Virus record (IMG/VR): IMGVR_UViG_3300007770_000104
Span: 1-21,513 of that record
DNA length: 21,513 nucleotides
From: a virus
Strand: one strand, 5' to 3'
This document shows positions 14,201 to 21,003 of the stretch, one piece after another; the stretch's first letter is position 1, and each line of letters opens with the position of its first letter. The position numbers and the translations under genes are program-made. Under the pieces are notes generated by a model. That model searched no databases and had not been told where the DNA came from. It worked only from the letters and a program-made list of their open reading frames with translations.

Positions 14201-16812
14201 ATTGTTATGGTATACCATCTACTATATTGAGAGTTAGAGAATATGGTGGTCCAACTATTACGGATGTAGAACCTATATATGAAACAAGTAGGAAATTTAC
14301 AAAAGCTTTAGATTTTAAAGCATCTCAATATGTTTCTGGTTCTTGGTCACATTCTTTAGGATTGGGTAATGCACAAACAGCAAATTCTATGGAGTTTAGA
14401 TTTAAAGCAGCATCAAGTTCTGATCAGACATTAGTTCAGGGCGGTAATGGTACCACAGGTGATCAATTTGGAATTTATTTAAAAGATAATGGTTCTTCAG
14501 ATAATATTGGTAGATTATCATTTACATTAAGTGGGTCTGCTGGATATGTTACTGCATCAACTGAACCATTACCATTTTATAATGGAGATTATTGGTCTGT
14601 AATGTTGACAAAGGATACGACTTCAACTGAGTTATTTAAAGGAGAAGATGGTGTATCTAATATATTTGAAACTGGGTCATTACAATTACCATTTAAAGAT
14701 TGGCGTTATGGAACTGCTACAATAGCTAGTGGTAGTACGGAAGTTTATAGTGGTCAATATTCTATGAAGGTTACTGTTAATGAAGTTAGCTCAGACAATC
14801 AATCATCAAATGCATTTACTTATTCACGACCTTCAAGTAACCGCGACGGTAATCCTACTGAAGATCTTCTTGGAGATGCGAGATTTGTAACTGCATCTAA
14901 AGGAGAACAATATGGATTTTCTGTATATGCTAAAACAGGAAATATAAATGGAGGCGACGTAGTATTCACTTGTATGGAGTTATCATCCGATGGGAGACCA
15001 TTGGCTGCGGCACAGAATTTCATATGGCCGATTTCTAAAACTTGGAAAAAATTGACGACTAAGTTTAATGTTAATAAGAAAGCTACGGCACATTTAGGAT
15101 TGGGTCTGGAATTTAGGCATCCACGTGGTTTATTGAATAGGACTGTATTTTTTGATGGTGCAACATTTAAAAGAATATTTGATGAGCGAAACGAAGTTGT
15201 TGCTGGAGATAATAACGTCACTTATGATTTAGTTGCTAAACAATATGATGCAGGTAGAGATGTAATTCAATATACTGGTAAAACCACTTTGGATATGCCA
15301 GGAGATCAGAATGCGGCATCAGCATCATATAATACTGCATATAATAATACTGGTTCACTTTATATAGGTGGATATACTACAAATGATTTTGGTGGACAGT
15401 TTAGTGGTTCTATGATGGAATTTAGAATATGGAAATCTAGATTAGACGAAAAATACTTTGATCAGCATGTAGAAAATCCACAATCCTATGCGGGAAATAG
15501 TGTAAGTGCTTCATTTCAGGATATTGCTTTACGATATAGTTTTAATGAATCTAAGAATCATAATAGTGACACAACTGTTAGAGATACTTCAACGGATCAA
15601 TCTTCACCGATTGCTGGAATAGCTACTGGATTTGCAGATGAAACAAGTTATTCTGATGTTGTTGATAGAACAAAATTTCCACTACCAAAATTAGGTGGGA
15701 TTAGAAGAAATTCAAATAAAATAAGAATTGAAAAAGCACACTATCTAGACCGAATAGGTGAAAATATAAATTTAAGTCCAACAAATAGAGTTGAAATATC
15801 ATCTTATGATAGAGCACCATTAGATTTAAGTCGAGTAGGAGTATATTTTTCTCCAGCCGATGTTATAAATCAAGATATAGTGAATCAATTATCAGATTTT
15901 AATTTTGATCAGTATCTTGGAGATCCAAGAGATGACGAAGAATCTCAATATAGAGATTTAGATACTGTAAAATTAGAATATTTTAAGAAATATACTGGTG
16001 CTAATAATTTTTGGGATTATTTAAGGTTATTAAATTATTATGATCATTCATTATTTACACAATTAGAATCTTTACTACCAGCAAGGAGTCAAGCTGTTGT
16101 TGGAGTATTACTAGAGAATAATATATTAGAAAGAAATAAACAATCTACAAAACACCCAACATTTGAAAATCCAATTTTTGAAGATACTGTTAAATTAAAA
16201 GAAGAAGATGGTGGTTTTGTTTCATCAAGCGCTGTAAATAATTATTTAGAAGTTACTCAAAATGTAACTAGACTAGATAGGGAAATGGATGAAGATTCTA
16301 CATATGAATTTTATTCAGATAATCAATATTATGAATCAACTATTAGTGGAGATATTTTTTCTAAACCATCAATAAGAGATTTAAATAGAGTAGATACTTT
16401 AGGACATTATGGAAGAAATTATACAACTGCTAGTATTTATTCTGGAGGCCCAACGAGTGTTTTTACAGAATCTATAAATGTAATAGATAATCAAAGAGTT
16501 TCTAACTTTAATAAAAAACCAATGTATATTTATAATAGTAAGGAAAATTTTGTACAGGGAACAGCGGCTTCTGTTTCTTTTGTAACTTCTAGTTTTGAAA
16601 AAATAACTGAATATTCAACAGGATTACGTAGAATTAATTTTGAAGGTAGTAAAAATACTGCCACTACTGCATTATCTTCATTGGATGTAAATGGTAAGAA
16701 AGATTATACTCCAGTTACCTATATATTAACAAATCCATATACATTAGTAGGTGATGCACGTGAAAGTGTACAGTTAAGAACAGAATTTGATATTGGAAAC
16801 GAAAATGATTAA
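11233..16812 (+). CDS. Giant baseplate/adhesion protein: P2 gpI-like region plus interrupted LamG-like domain
   Basis: This 1859-residue protein is the largest gene in the window. Residues 1-850 are mostly unassigned beta-rich structure; 490-660 (DYAPYRAKLIGYDREGDKV onwards) could be gp7-like wedge. About 857-1006 resembles the P2 gpI tail family: LLYHLPEHIRDDVDNTAF, a helix with LSKQLIYSVAKGFGWNL, REVWKRIIANMPLFLKSRGT and GLINCYGIPSTILRVREYGG. From about 1024 a LamG/concanavalin-like fold begins (DFKASQYVSGSWSHSLGL, MEFRFKA, NGDYWSVMLTKD near 1117-1128). It resumes near 1320 (NVTYDLVAKQYDAGRDVI, GSLYIGGYT, SGSMMEFRIWKSRL to about 1403). Between them, about 1131-1318, lies a CBM-like beta-sandwich. 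A C-terminal part (1577-1650) with NNFWDYLRLLNYYDHSLF and LLPARSQAVVGVLLE is conserved-looking. Likely a baseplate wedge carrying host-glycan-binding modules. Confidence 0.8.
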   Translation: MSYLIPDNIKSNIRYDRDSYNHATYSPLGTMQSPIGPRDFILMTAVYTDSGIAAGSNIISLDTALEENHKINLADAVNSMGILSGNITLQYSFLRCEAGSHQTVLIDKERNFYRDTVVTNNGKMYKNTVSPDGDPDEAFWANVISSNENIEEFRVFSKRFTYEISNISPARDEIEVKLKNGLTGNTFYQSQFDDFKTGHEDKLSYKSDDISYQIVDTNKLQAWDASSMAAGDPIVSFGNSPNVETFSDITVEIPKAFIVSTREEENITVNRELYMEPKPVHVPSAQQSQESPMGQWVYVIDWSGNSSSPGSWIPNTEGLEITDEGSILYPGNLITGMPLDVASNLETFHENSKETLTDSLIPSIPSTDDLIVYSQSDIVQYVPTTQDVSNDAAAAGEDSYLKGIKFSEPFKAWFNNNANGLFHHPLYGSKLPTDSQLLFYFVEKSTSGTSTEHLGMLQILLSDFLVSREDCIEKLLADYMYVDPDPTAAKYFRDVEKKERVMVTDYAPYRAKLIGYDREGDKVSCFNIKHDYEGEWDGTRRLAQTIEEAAEVIGITYESINTDIKEINFYIGAKQMMDLTYYAVVGQSTLHLIINKLDLDDTMVLKLYNPLSNNVQLGDDIYFAREVISHREFDLNLNNFTQPIIPDTILRLPSGTSGDDPIVRNRSTEYQNWDDLLFKSSSLAQDIERDIISGSVNQVRLNIDYSHYDKFMKFGSAKRRLENFKTKLENIELNNAYSQSIAGTYYDTGYLGNDPNTAIASAGTDARKWEIANSKIINNFDGYERYLYFESSSYKSGSSSQYSSASVDLLYDASWPKKNTTKPHILSEITSSEAITWYDNQIISASDFDHENRDRLLYHLPEHIRDDVDNTAFTKFVDMTGHHFDNIKNYIDRFGQIYEIDEQLDKGLSKQLIYSVAKGFGWNLQDGYDLAKLDKFFFGKSVDKTNFATTLYASSSLQDISREVWKRIIANMPLFLKSRGTVESLKGLINCYGIPSTILRVREYGGPTITDVEPIYETSRKFTKALDFKASQYVSGSWSHSLGLGNAQTANSMEFRFKAASSSDQTLVQGGNGTTGDQFGIYLKDNGSSDNIGRLSFTLSGSAGYVTASTEPLPFYNGDYWSVMLTKDTTSTELFKGEDGVSNIFETGSLQLPFKDWRYGTATIASGSTEVYSGQYSMKVTVNEVSSDNQSSNAFTYSRPSSNRDGNPTEDLLGDARFVTASKGEQYGFSVYAKTGNINGGDVVFTCMELSSDGRPLAAAQNFIWPISKTWKKLTTKFNVNKKATAHLGLGLEFRHPRGLLNRTVFFDGATFKRIFDERNEVVAGDNNVTYDLVAKQYDAGRDVIQYTGKTTLDMPGDQNAASASYNTAYNNTGSLYIGGYTTNDFGGQFSGSMMEFRIWKSRLDEKYFDQHVENPQSYAGNSVSASFQDIALRYSFNESKNHNSDTTVRDTSTDQSSPIAGIATGFADETSYSDVVDRTKFPLPKLGGIRRNSNKIRIEKAHYLDRIGENINLSPTNRVEISSYDRAPLDLSRVGVYFSPADVINQDIVNQLSDFNFDQYLGDPRDDEESQYRDLDTVKLEYFKKYTGANNFWDYLRLLNYYDHSLFTQLESLLPARSQAVVGVLLENNILERNKQSTKHPTFENPIFEDTVKLKEEDGGFVSSSAVNNYLEVTQNVTRLDREMDEDSTYEFYSDNQYYESTISGDIFSKPSIRDLNRVDTLGHYGRNYTTASIYSGGPTSVFTESINVIDNQRVSNFNKKPMYIYNSKENFVQGTAASVSFVTSSFEKITEYSTGLRRINFEGSKNTATTALSSLDVNGKKDYTPVTYILTNPYTLVGDARESVQLRTEFDIGNEND

Positions 16813-16888
16813 TAAACTTAATTTATATATATTTATAGATAACAAAGGTTGTCTGTGATCATATATTACAAATCGAAGGAATTGAAAA
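16813..16888. promoter_or_regulatory. AT-rich intergenic leader with late-type box
   Basis: This 76-base gap is the longest break in the + strand structural cluster between 6690 and 20901. It contains TATTTATA at 16830-16837, the same octamer (and similar flanks) as upstream of 3909, followed by AAGGA nine or so bases before the ATG at 16889. No T-tract hairpin is seen. A promoter for the downstream accessory cluster is likely but the strand sense of the octamer is the reverse of the T4 consensus, so the assignment is weak. Confidence 0.35.
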
Positions 16889-17596
16889 ATGGCGTATTTA
16901 AATAAAACAACTCAGGTATTGAAGGCTATTCTTACCAATAAAGGTAGAGAAAAGCTAGCTCAAGGAGCTTTTAATGTATCTCATTTCGCATTAGCAGATG
17001 ATGAAATAGATTATACATTGTGGGATACCGCACATCCATCTGGTTCAGACTATTATGGAACAGTTATAGAAAATTTACCATTATTAGAACCAGTTCCAAA
17101 TGAAACTAGTGTAATGCGATATAAACTTTTAAGAAGTACAGATCATTTAGATAAAAGTGCTGGAATGAAGATGGCTACTATTGGAGGTTCTTTTAATAAT
17201 AAAGTAAATTCTAATAGTGGAATATTAGATTTAAGTTGGAAAAATGTTAGTAATGTTGGAGATGAGGATTCTATACAATGTACTACAGTTAATTTACATT
17301 CAAACTCTGCTCCAGAGGGATATTCTTATACATTACTTAATACAAATATAGCTTATTTATATTTAGATGATAATCCAACAACTGCGGGTAGATTTGCACA
17401 ACCAACTGAACAATCTTTAAGATTCAGAGCTTCACAGACATTAATAGCGCCAGCAGGTAATAATACTATGAAAATTAAAGCCAAAAGAATTACAAGTACA
17501 CAAGATGCTTCAAAGACAACGTGTATAGTTACTGGATTAATGTCAGGTGCAACTGCAGCTTTGACAATTAGGATTAATTATAAGGCAAGTGAATAA
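16889..17596 (+). CDS. Virion structural protein, FALADD-domain paralogue 1
   Basis: This 235-residue protein has an N-terminal domain (about 1-70) with KGREKLAQG, FALADDEIDYTLWD (33-46), HPSGSDYYG and IENLPLLEP. The same domain opens the next gene. The C-terminal part (about 75-235) is beta-rich with Asn/Ser/Thr, resembling a tail-surface or decoration domain. I recall this N-terminal type as recurrent in marine and environmental myovirus structural clusters but with no established function. AAGGA precedes the start. The stop overlaps the next gene as TAATG. Confidence 0.75.
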   Translation: MAYLNKTTQVLKAILTNKGREKLAQGAFNVSHFALADDEIDYTLWDTAHPSGSDYYGTVIENLPLLEPVPNETSVMRYKLLRSTDHLDKSAGMKMATIGGSFNNKVNSNSGILDLSWKNVSNVGDEDSIQCTTVNLHSNSAPEGYSYTLLNTNIAYLYLDDNPTTAGRFAQPTEQSLRFRASQTLIAPAGNNTMKIKAKRITSTQDASKTTCIVTGLMSGATAALTIRINYKASE

Positions 17597-18075
17597 TGGC
17601 ATTTTTGGATAAAAGTGTAACTATATTTGTAGACGCAGTTTTGACAGAATTGGGTAGACAGCAGTTAGCAACTTCTGGTGATCTTAAAATAAGCAAATTT
17701 GCATTAGCAGATGATGGTATAGATTATAATCTTTTTGATGTTACACATACTAGTGGACCTGATTATTATGATAATGCTATTTTGAATATGCCGTTATTGG
17801 AAGTTATGACTAGAAGTGTAGCGGTAGCTGAAGATGGAAAAGATGGAGCAATGAAATTTCCGTTAAAAGATACACTAGATGATACAGTAGATACTATTCT
17901 TATAACTGGGGTTCCAACATCTACAGAAACAGTAGGAGCTTTTGATTATTTTGTGATTTCACCAGTTACAGAAAATTTTGGGGAAGATGAAGAATATACT
18001 CTAACTTTACCAGACGATGTTTTTATTGATGTATTTAAAGATGGTGAAGTAATAACAGTAGAAGAGAGTGGATAA
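17596..18075 (+). CDS. Virion structural protein, FALADD-domain paralogue 2
   Basis: A 159-residue paralogue of the preceding protein. Aligned landmarks are LGRQQLATSG for KGREKLAQG, FALADDGIDYNLFD (36-49) for FALADDEIDYTLWD, HTSGPDYYD for HPSGSDYYG, and ILNMPLLEV for IENLPLLEP. The C-terminal region is different and shorter, acidic and strand-rich (YTLTLPDDVFIDVF, ITVEESG). The tandem arrangement with TAATG overlap points to local duplication followed by replacement or divergence of the C-terminal domain. Both may build the same structure in different positions. Function unknown. Confidence 0.75.
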   Translation: MAFLDKSVTIFVDAVLTELGRQQLATSGDLKISKFALADDGIDYNLFDVTHTSGPDYYDNAILNMPLLEVMTRSVAVAEDGKDGAMKFPLKDTLDDTVDTILITGVPTSTETVGAFDYFVISPVTENFGEDEEYTLTLPDDVFIDVFKDGEVITVEESG

Positions 18076-18091
18076 GGTAGGGGATTAATAA

Positions 18092-18382
18092 ATGCCATTT
18101 AAGACAAGAACAGGTAAAAAATTTATATTGGTAGCTAAATCAGTTGTTGGTAAAACTACAGGAACATTTCCAGATAAAACAGTAACTATTTCAGGTAAAG
18201 GAGAAAAATCTGGAAAGGAATTTTCAACTGACATTACTATTAAGGCAGGGACACCAAAACGTATTTTAAATGGATATTTATTTAATGTTGATGGTACCAT
18301 AACGGCACCGTCACCACCGCCACCTGATGATCCTACACCAGAATTTCCAACTGCTGGATTTACCTGGAAACCTGGGAATTAG
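18092..18382 (+). CDS. Small beta-domain protein with Pro-rich tail entering a PKD-type domain
   Basis: This 96-residue ORF has a small strand-rich domain (about 1-70: KKFILVAKSVVGKTTGTF, KTVTISGKG, STDITIKAG) and then a Pro/Asp linker SPPPPDDPTPEF. It ends in PTAGFTWKPGN (86-96). PTAGFTW is how many PKD (Ig-like) domains begin, yet the ORF stops there with TAG. The rest of a PKD domain is found in the next ORF in another frame. A strong Shine-Dalgarno (AGGTAGGGGA) precedes this gene. Either the protein is deliberately short, with a longer frameshifted form, or a sequencing or natural indel has split one gene of about 185 codons. Confidence 0.7.
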   Translation: MPFKTRTGKKFILVAKSVVGKTTGTFPDKTVTISGKGEKSGKEFSTDITIKAGTPKRILNGYLFNVDGTITAPSPPPPDDPTPEFPTAGFTWKPGN

Positions 18383-18384
18383 GA

Positions 18385-18651
18385 ATGGCGGAAACTTATT
18401 CATTAACGGCACCAGCCAGGGTGAAATTTACGAATGCTTCTACAGGGGAAGCATTATCACATAGTTGGAAATTTGGAGATGGTACCAATTCGGAAAATTT
18501 AAATCCGATACATACTTATCAAACTCCAGGCACTTATACAGTAGAATTAACTGTAACAACTCCAGATGATTTATCTGATACTGCTACTGCAGATATAGTA
18601 GTATATCAACAAAGTTCTGGTAATGGCAACGGCAACGGTGAAAATGGTTAG
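18385..18651 (+). CDS. PKD (Ig-like) domain ORF, likely second half of a split gene
   Basis: This 88-residue ORF contains the body of a PKD domain: ARVKFTNASTGE (12-23), SWKFGDGTNSENLNP (27-41) with the hallmark W-x-FGDG at 28-33, HTYQTPGTYTVELTVT, and a Gly/Asn tail (SGNGNGNGENG). PKD domains occur on phage surfaces as displayed Ig-like modules, often appended to structural proteins. The first strand expected before ARVKFT is missing here but is present at the end of the previous ORF. The frame is open upstream to 18331, so a -1 shift before the TAG at 18380-18382 would fuse both. Alternatively the ATG two bases after that stop allows restart; only GGGA at 18374-18377 is a plausible binding site. 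Confidence 0.7.
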   Translation: MAETYSLTAPARVKFTNASTGEALSHSWKFGDGTNSENLNPIHTYQTPGTYTVELTVTTPDDLSDTATADIVVYQQSSGNGNGNGENG

Positions 18652-18719
18652 GACGACGTAATAGAGTAAATGAAAATTTTTAATGAAAATAATATTTAAT
18701 ATAAATAGGAGAACATAAA
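18652..18719. promoter_or_regulatory. Short AT-rich spacer with strong ribosome binding site
   Basis: This 68-base gap ends in AGGAG (18707-18711), eight bases before the ATG at 18720, a strong Shine-Dalgarno. A TATAAATA lies at 18700-18707 directly against it; as a gp55-type promoter it would start the RNA after the Shine-Dalgarno, so it is more likely chance. No terminator hairpin is seen. Confidence 0.5.
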
Positions 18720-19787
18720 ATGCCAATAGGAGAAGCATCAGGAGTATTTCAACTCTTTGATACAGCCGAAGATATAGTGGCGAACAGAGTTACTACAGTT
18801 TCAAGTGGTATATGGTCGAGCGGAGGAACTACATTAACTCAAGGATCTACAACTGCAGGATTCTTTTCATCGTCAGCGCAAAGTGCATCTAGTGGTGATT
18901 ATTACGTAGATGTACATCAAGAAGCAACATCTTCATCTACAACTGAAGTGCAGTTTAGTGTGGCTTACGGACATTACGCTGGGAGTGGATCAAAAAATGC
19001 TACGGACGGTACAAACGCCTCTCAGGCTATATATTCACAATTTAAAAATCTCATAGTATCTCCAACTCAAACATATTTTAAGTATGGGGCAAGTGGAGCT
19101 GAACTAGAATCATCTTCATCTTATTTCATTACTGTAGCAAGAGCCAGAATGCGAGAAAAAATTGATCCAGGTAATTGGGAAATTCGATTAGCCGGAACAG
19201 GAAGAACATTGCGTCTTATTGATGATAGTGATGCTACTACAGATTCAAGTGTATCTAAAGGAACTACATATTTTAATATAGTTTCTGGAAGTATTAGTGG
19301 TGGAACAGCATCATATAAATATTCATCTGGAACAACTAAAATGTATTATGGTAGATTCTATCCATTTTTAGGTGCTTTCATGCTTGACTCAGGTGAATTA
19401 GATAAAAATCAAGCGGGAACTCAAGATGGAATTTCACTTTCTACTGGATTAAGTACTAATGCGGATGATAATAATTCTAGCAAATTGTTTGATGTATTTA
19501 ATAGTTCAGGTGGATATTTTCAAGCAAGACGTGAAGAAGATATTAAATCAACTCATTATTTTTGTAGAGTAAATAATAGACGATATAATTTTAGTCAAAA
19601 CCCAACATATTATACTGGAAGTGGAGAGTTAACAAATCCAACTTATGTAACAGATCCTCGTACATATATTACTACGGTAGGATTGTATAATGCTAATAGT
19701 GAATTGTTAGCTGTAGCTAAACTTAGTAAACCGTTCTTAAAAACTCCGGCAAGAGAAGCAATAATAAAAGTAAGACTTGATTTTTAA
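18720..19787 (+). CDS. Virion structural protein with GLYN/AVAKLS C-terminal module, copy 1
   Basis: A 355-residue, Ser/Thr/Gly/Tyr-rich, strand-rich protein without signal peptide or membrane segment. Seen landmarks are QFKNLIVSPTQTYFKYG, EIRLAG, TLRLIDDSDA, YGRFYPFLGAFMLDSGEL and, at 321-355, the module GLYNANSELLAVAKLSKP followed by a basic spacer and IIKVRLDF. The last 35 residues line up without gaps with the end of the next protein. Proteins ending this way are, from memory, repeated in structural regions of large marine myophages. A tail or capsid surface role is inferred from composition and position. Start fixed by AGGAG eight bases upstream. Confidence 0.75.
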   Translation: MPIGEASGVFQLFDTAEDIVANRVTTVSSGIWSSGGTTLTQGSTTAGFFSSSAQSASSGDYYVDVHQEATSSSTTEVQFSVAYGHYAGSGSKNATDGTNASQAIYSQFKNLIVSPTQTYFKYGASGAELESSSSYFITVARARMREKIDPGNWEIRLAGTGRTLRLIDDSDATTDSSVSKGTTYFNIVSGSISGGTASYKYSSGTTKMYYGRFYPFLGAFMLDSGELDKNQAGTQDGISLSTGLSTNADDNNSSKLFDVFNSSGGYFQARREEDIKSTHYFCRVNNRRYNFSQNPTYYTGSGELTNPTYVTDPRTYITTVGLYNANSELLAVAKLSKPFLKTPAREAIIKVRLDF

Positions 19788-19800
19788 GTGAGGTGAGCCT

Positions 19801-20901
19801 ATGTTTAAGCCGATTGGAGAAGGCAACGCGACAATCACCCCGTTTAAAGTTTTTAAACAATATGAATTCACTGACGCGGATAGTGGAAGTGGAGTTTTTG
19901 TTCTTGAAGGCACTAGCGGAAGTTATTTTAATTATAGTACTGCGTCTGCACAGTCAAAATCTATTGGCACTTTAAATGAATTATCAAAATCTCTTGGAAA
20001 AGATAAAGATACTTGGTATAGCGTAGGTACTTATTATAACCTTCCTGTTTATAATTCAATTAATCATTTATATTATAAATTTGAACAACAAAATAATCCA
20101 TTAGGGGCTTCGCCACAACCTCAATTTAGTTTTAATCAAGACCCATGGCCTAGAGATTCATCTGGGTCATTTTTAAATAAAATACATAATAGTTTAAGAG
20201 TTATTAACATTCCCCGAAAATTTTTCGGAGAAGAAATAAAACCTGGGTCTGTACGACTAATTGATAATTCTTTGACAGATGAAACTCTTACTTTAGTAGA
20301 TGATGAAAGAGGACATTTATATGATACTGTTTATTCATCTAGTTTTGCAAGAAGGTCTTCATCATTATCGGGATCTAATGTAGTGGTAGGTGATGCGATA
20401 GGAAATATATTTTATGATCAAGGTTTACTTGTAATTACTGATACTGGGTCAAAATATGGTAATGTGGCAAAATTGGAAGGTACAGATGGTTTTGAATTAA
20501 AATTACAGGGAACTAAAACAATCAGAGAATATGAATTTTTATGTAATATACAAGAACATGAATATAATGGGACCGATAATATAAGTGCAACTCCAGGTAG
20601 AAGTGGCTCACAATTACTTGGAAGCGATTTAACTGGATATTTTGTGGAAGGAATTCATAATACTGTAACAGGATCAGTTTATAATGAAATTGGAACTCAA
20701 GAAGAATATGATACGAGCTCAGTATATAGACCATCTGGAGTATATTCAAATTTTGTAACACATTCAGCTTTTAATCCATATATAACAAGTATTGGGTTAT
20801 ATAATGATAACAAAGAACTCTTAGCAGTCGCTAAACTATCAAGACCAATCAAAAAACCAAAAGAATACGATATATCATTTACTATTAGATTTGACAATTA
20901 A
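19801..20901 (+). CDS. Virion structural protein with GLYN/AVAKLS C-terminal module, copy 2
   Basis: A 366-residue protein related to the preceding one in architecture. Shared parts are an internal VRLIDNS followed by LTLVDDE (near 160-175), a GNIFYDQGLLVITD strand pair (near 201-214) comparable to the YPFLGAFMLDSG region of copy 1, and the C-terminal GLYNDNKELLAVAKLSRP (332-349) ending TIRFDN. The N-terminal 130 residues differ. A good Shine-Dalgarno (AGGTGA) lies four bases before the ATG. The pair probably arose by duplication and may form hetero-oligomeric parts of the same virion structure. It is the last gene of the + structural run before a 100-base gap. Confidence 0.75.
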   Translation: MFKPIGEGNATITPFKVFKQYEFTDADSGSGVFVLEGTSGSYFNYSTASAQSKSIGTLNELSKSLGKDKDTWYSVGTYYNLPVYNSINHLYYKFEQQNNPLGASPQPQFSFNQDPWPRDSSGSFLNKIHNSLRVINIPRKFFGEEIKPGSVRLIDNSLTDETLTLVDDERGHLYDTVYSSSFARRSSSLSGSNVVVGDAIGNIFYDQGLLVITDTGSKYGNVAKLEGTDGFELKLQGTKTIREYEFLCNIQEHEYNGTDNISATPGRSGSQLLGSDLTGYFVEGIHNTVTGSVYNEIGTQEEYDTSSVYRPSGVYSNFVTHSAFNPYITSIGLYNDNKELLAVAKLSRPIKKPKEYDISFTIRFDN

Positions 20902-21003
20902 AATAGTAATATATATTATATTTATTATATAATAAAGTCTATACCTTTTTAATCTAAAAGGTCATAAAACAAACATATAATTATAACAAATTGGAGATTT
21001 GCC
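20902..21003. promoter_or_regulatory. Intergenic region with AT inverted repeat and small hairpin
   Basis: The gap holds a perfect 8-bp inverted repeat, TATTATAT (20914-20921) with ATATAATA (20927-20934), and a 7-bp hairpin ACCTTTT (20943-20949) with AAAAGGT (20956-20962). The second has no T tract after it, so termination is doubtful. GGAG at 20993-20996 is the ribosome binding site of the next gene. The AT-rich block could hold a promoter, but no perfect TATAAATA is present. Confidence 0.4.

Noticed and set aside
14820-15221. Minus-strand ORF of 133 codons inside the giant structural gene
   Set aside because: It lies fully antisense to a well-supported domain region, has no ribosome binding site that I can defend, and its protein looks like a shadow translation.
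18700-18707. Plus-strand TATAAATA upstream of the gene at 18720, identical to the T4 late box
   Set aside because: It abuts the Shine-Dalgarno; transcription starting six or seven bases downstream would leave out the ribosome binding site. Likely chance in AT-rich sequence.
19793-19975. Short + strand ORF of 60 codons overlapping the start of the gene at 19801
   Set aside because: It shares the region with a longer ORF that has a good ribosome binding site and a clear C-terminal family module; it is an out-of-frame shadow.
20943-20962. Seven-bp hairpin as terminator of the structural cluster
   Set aside because: No T tract follows on the + strand, so it fails the intrinsic terminator pattern; retained only as part of the intergenic description.
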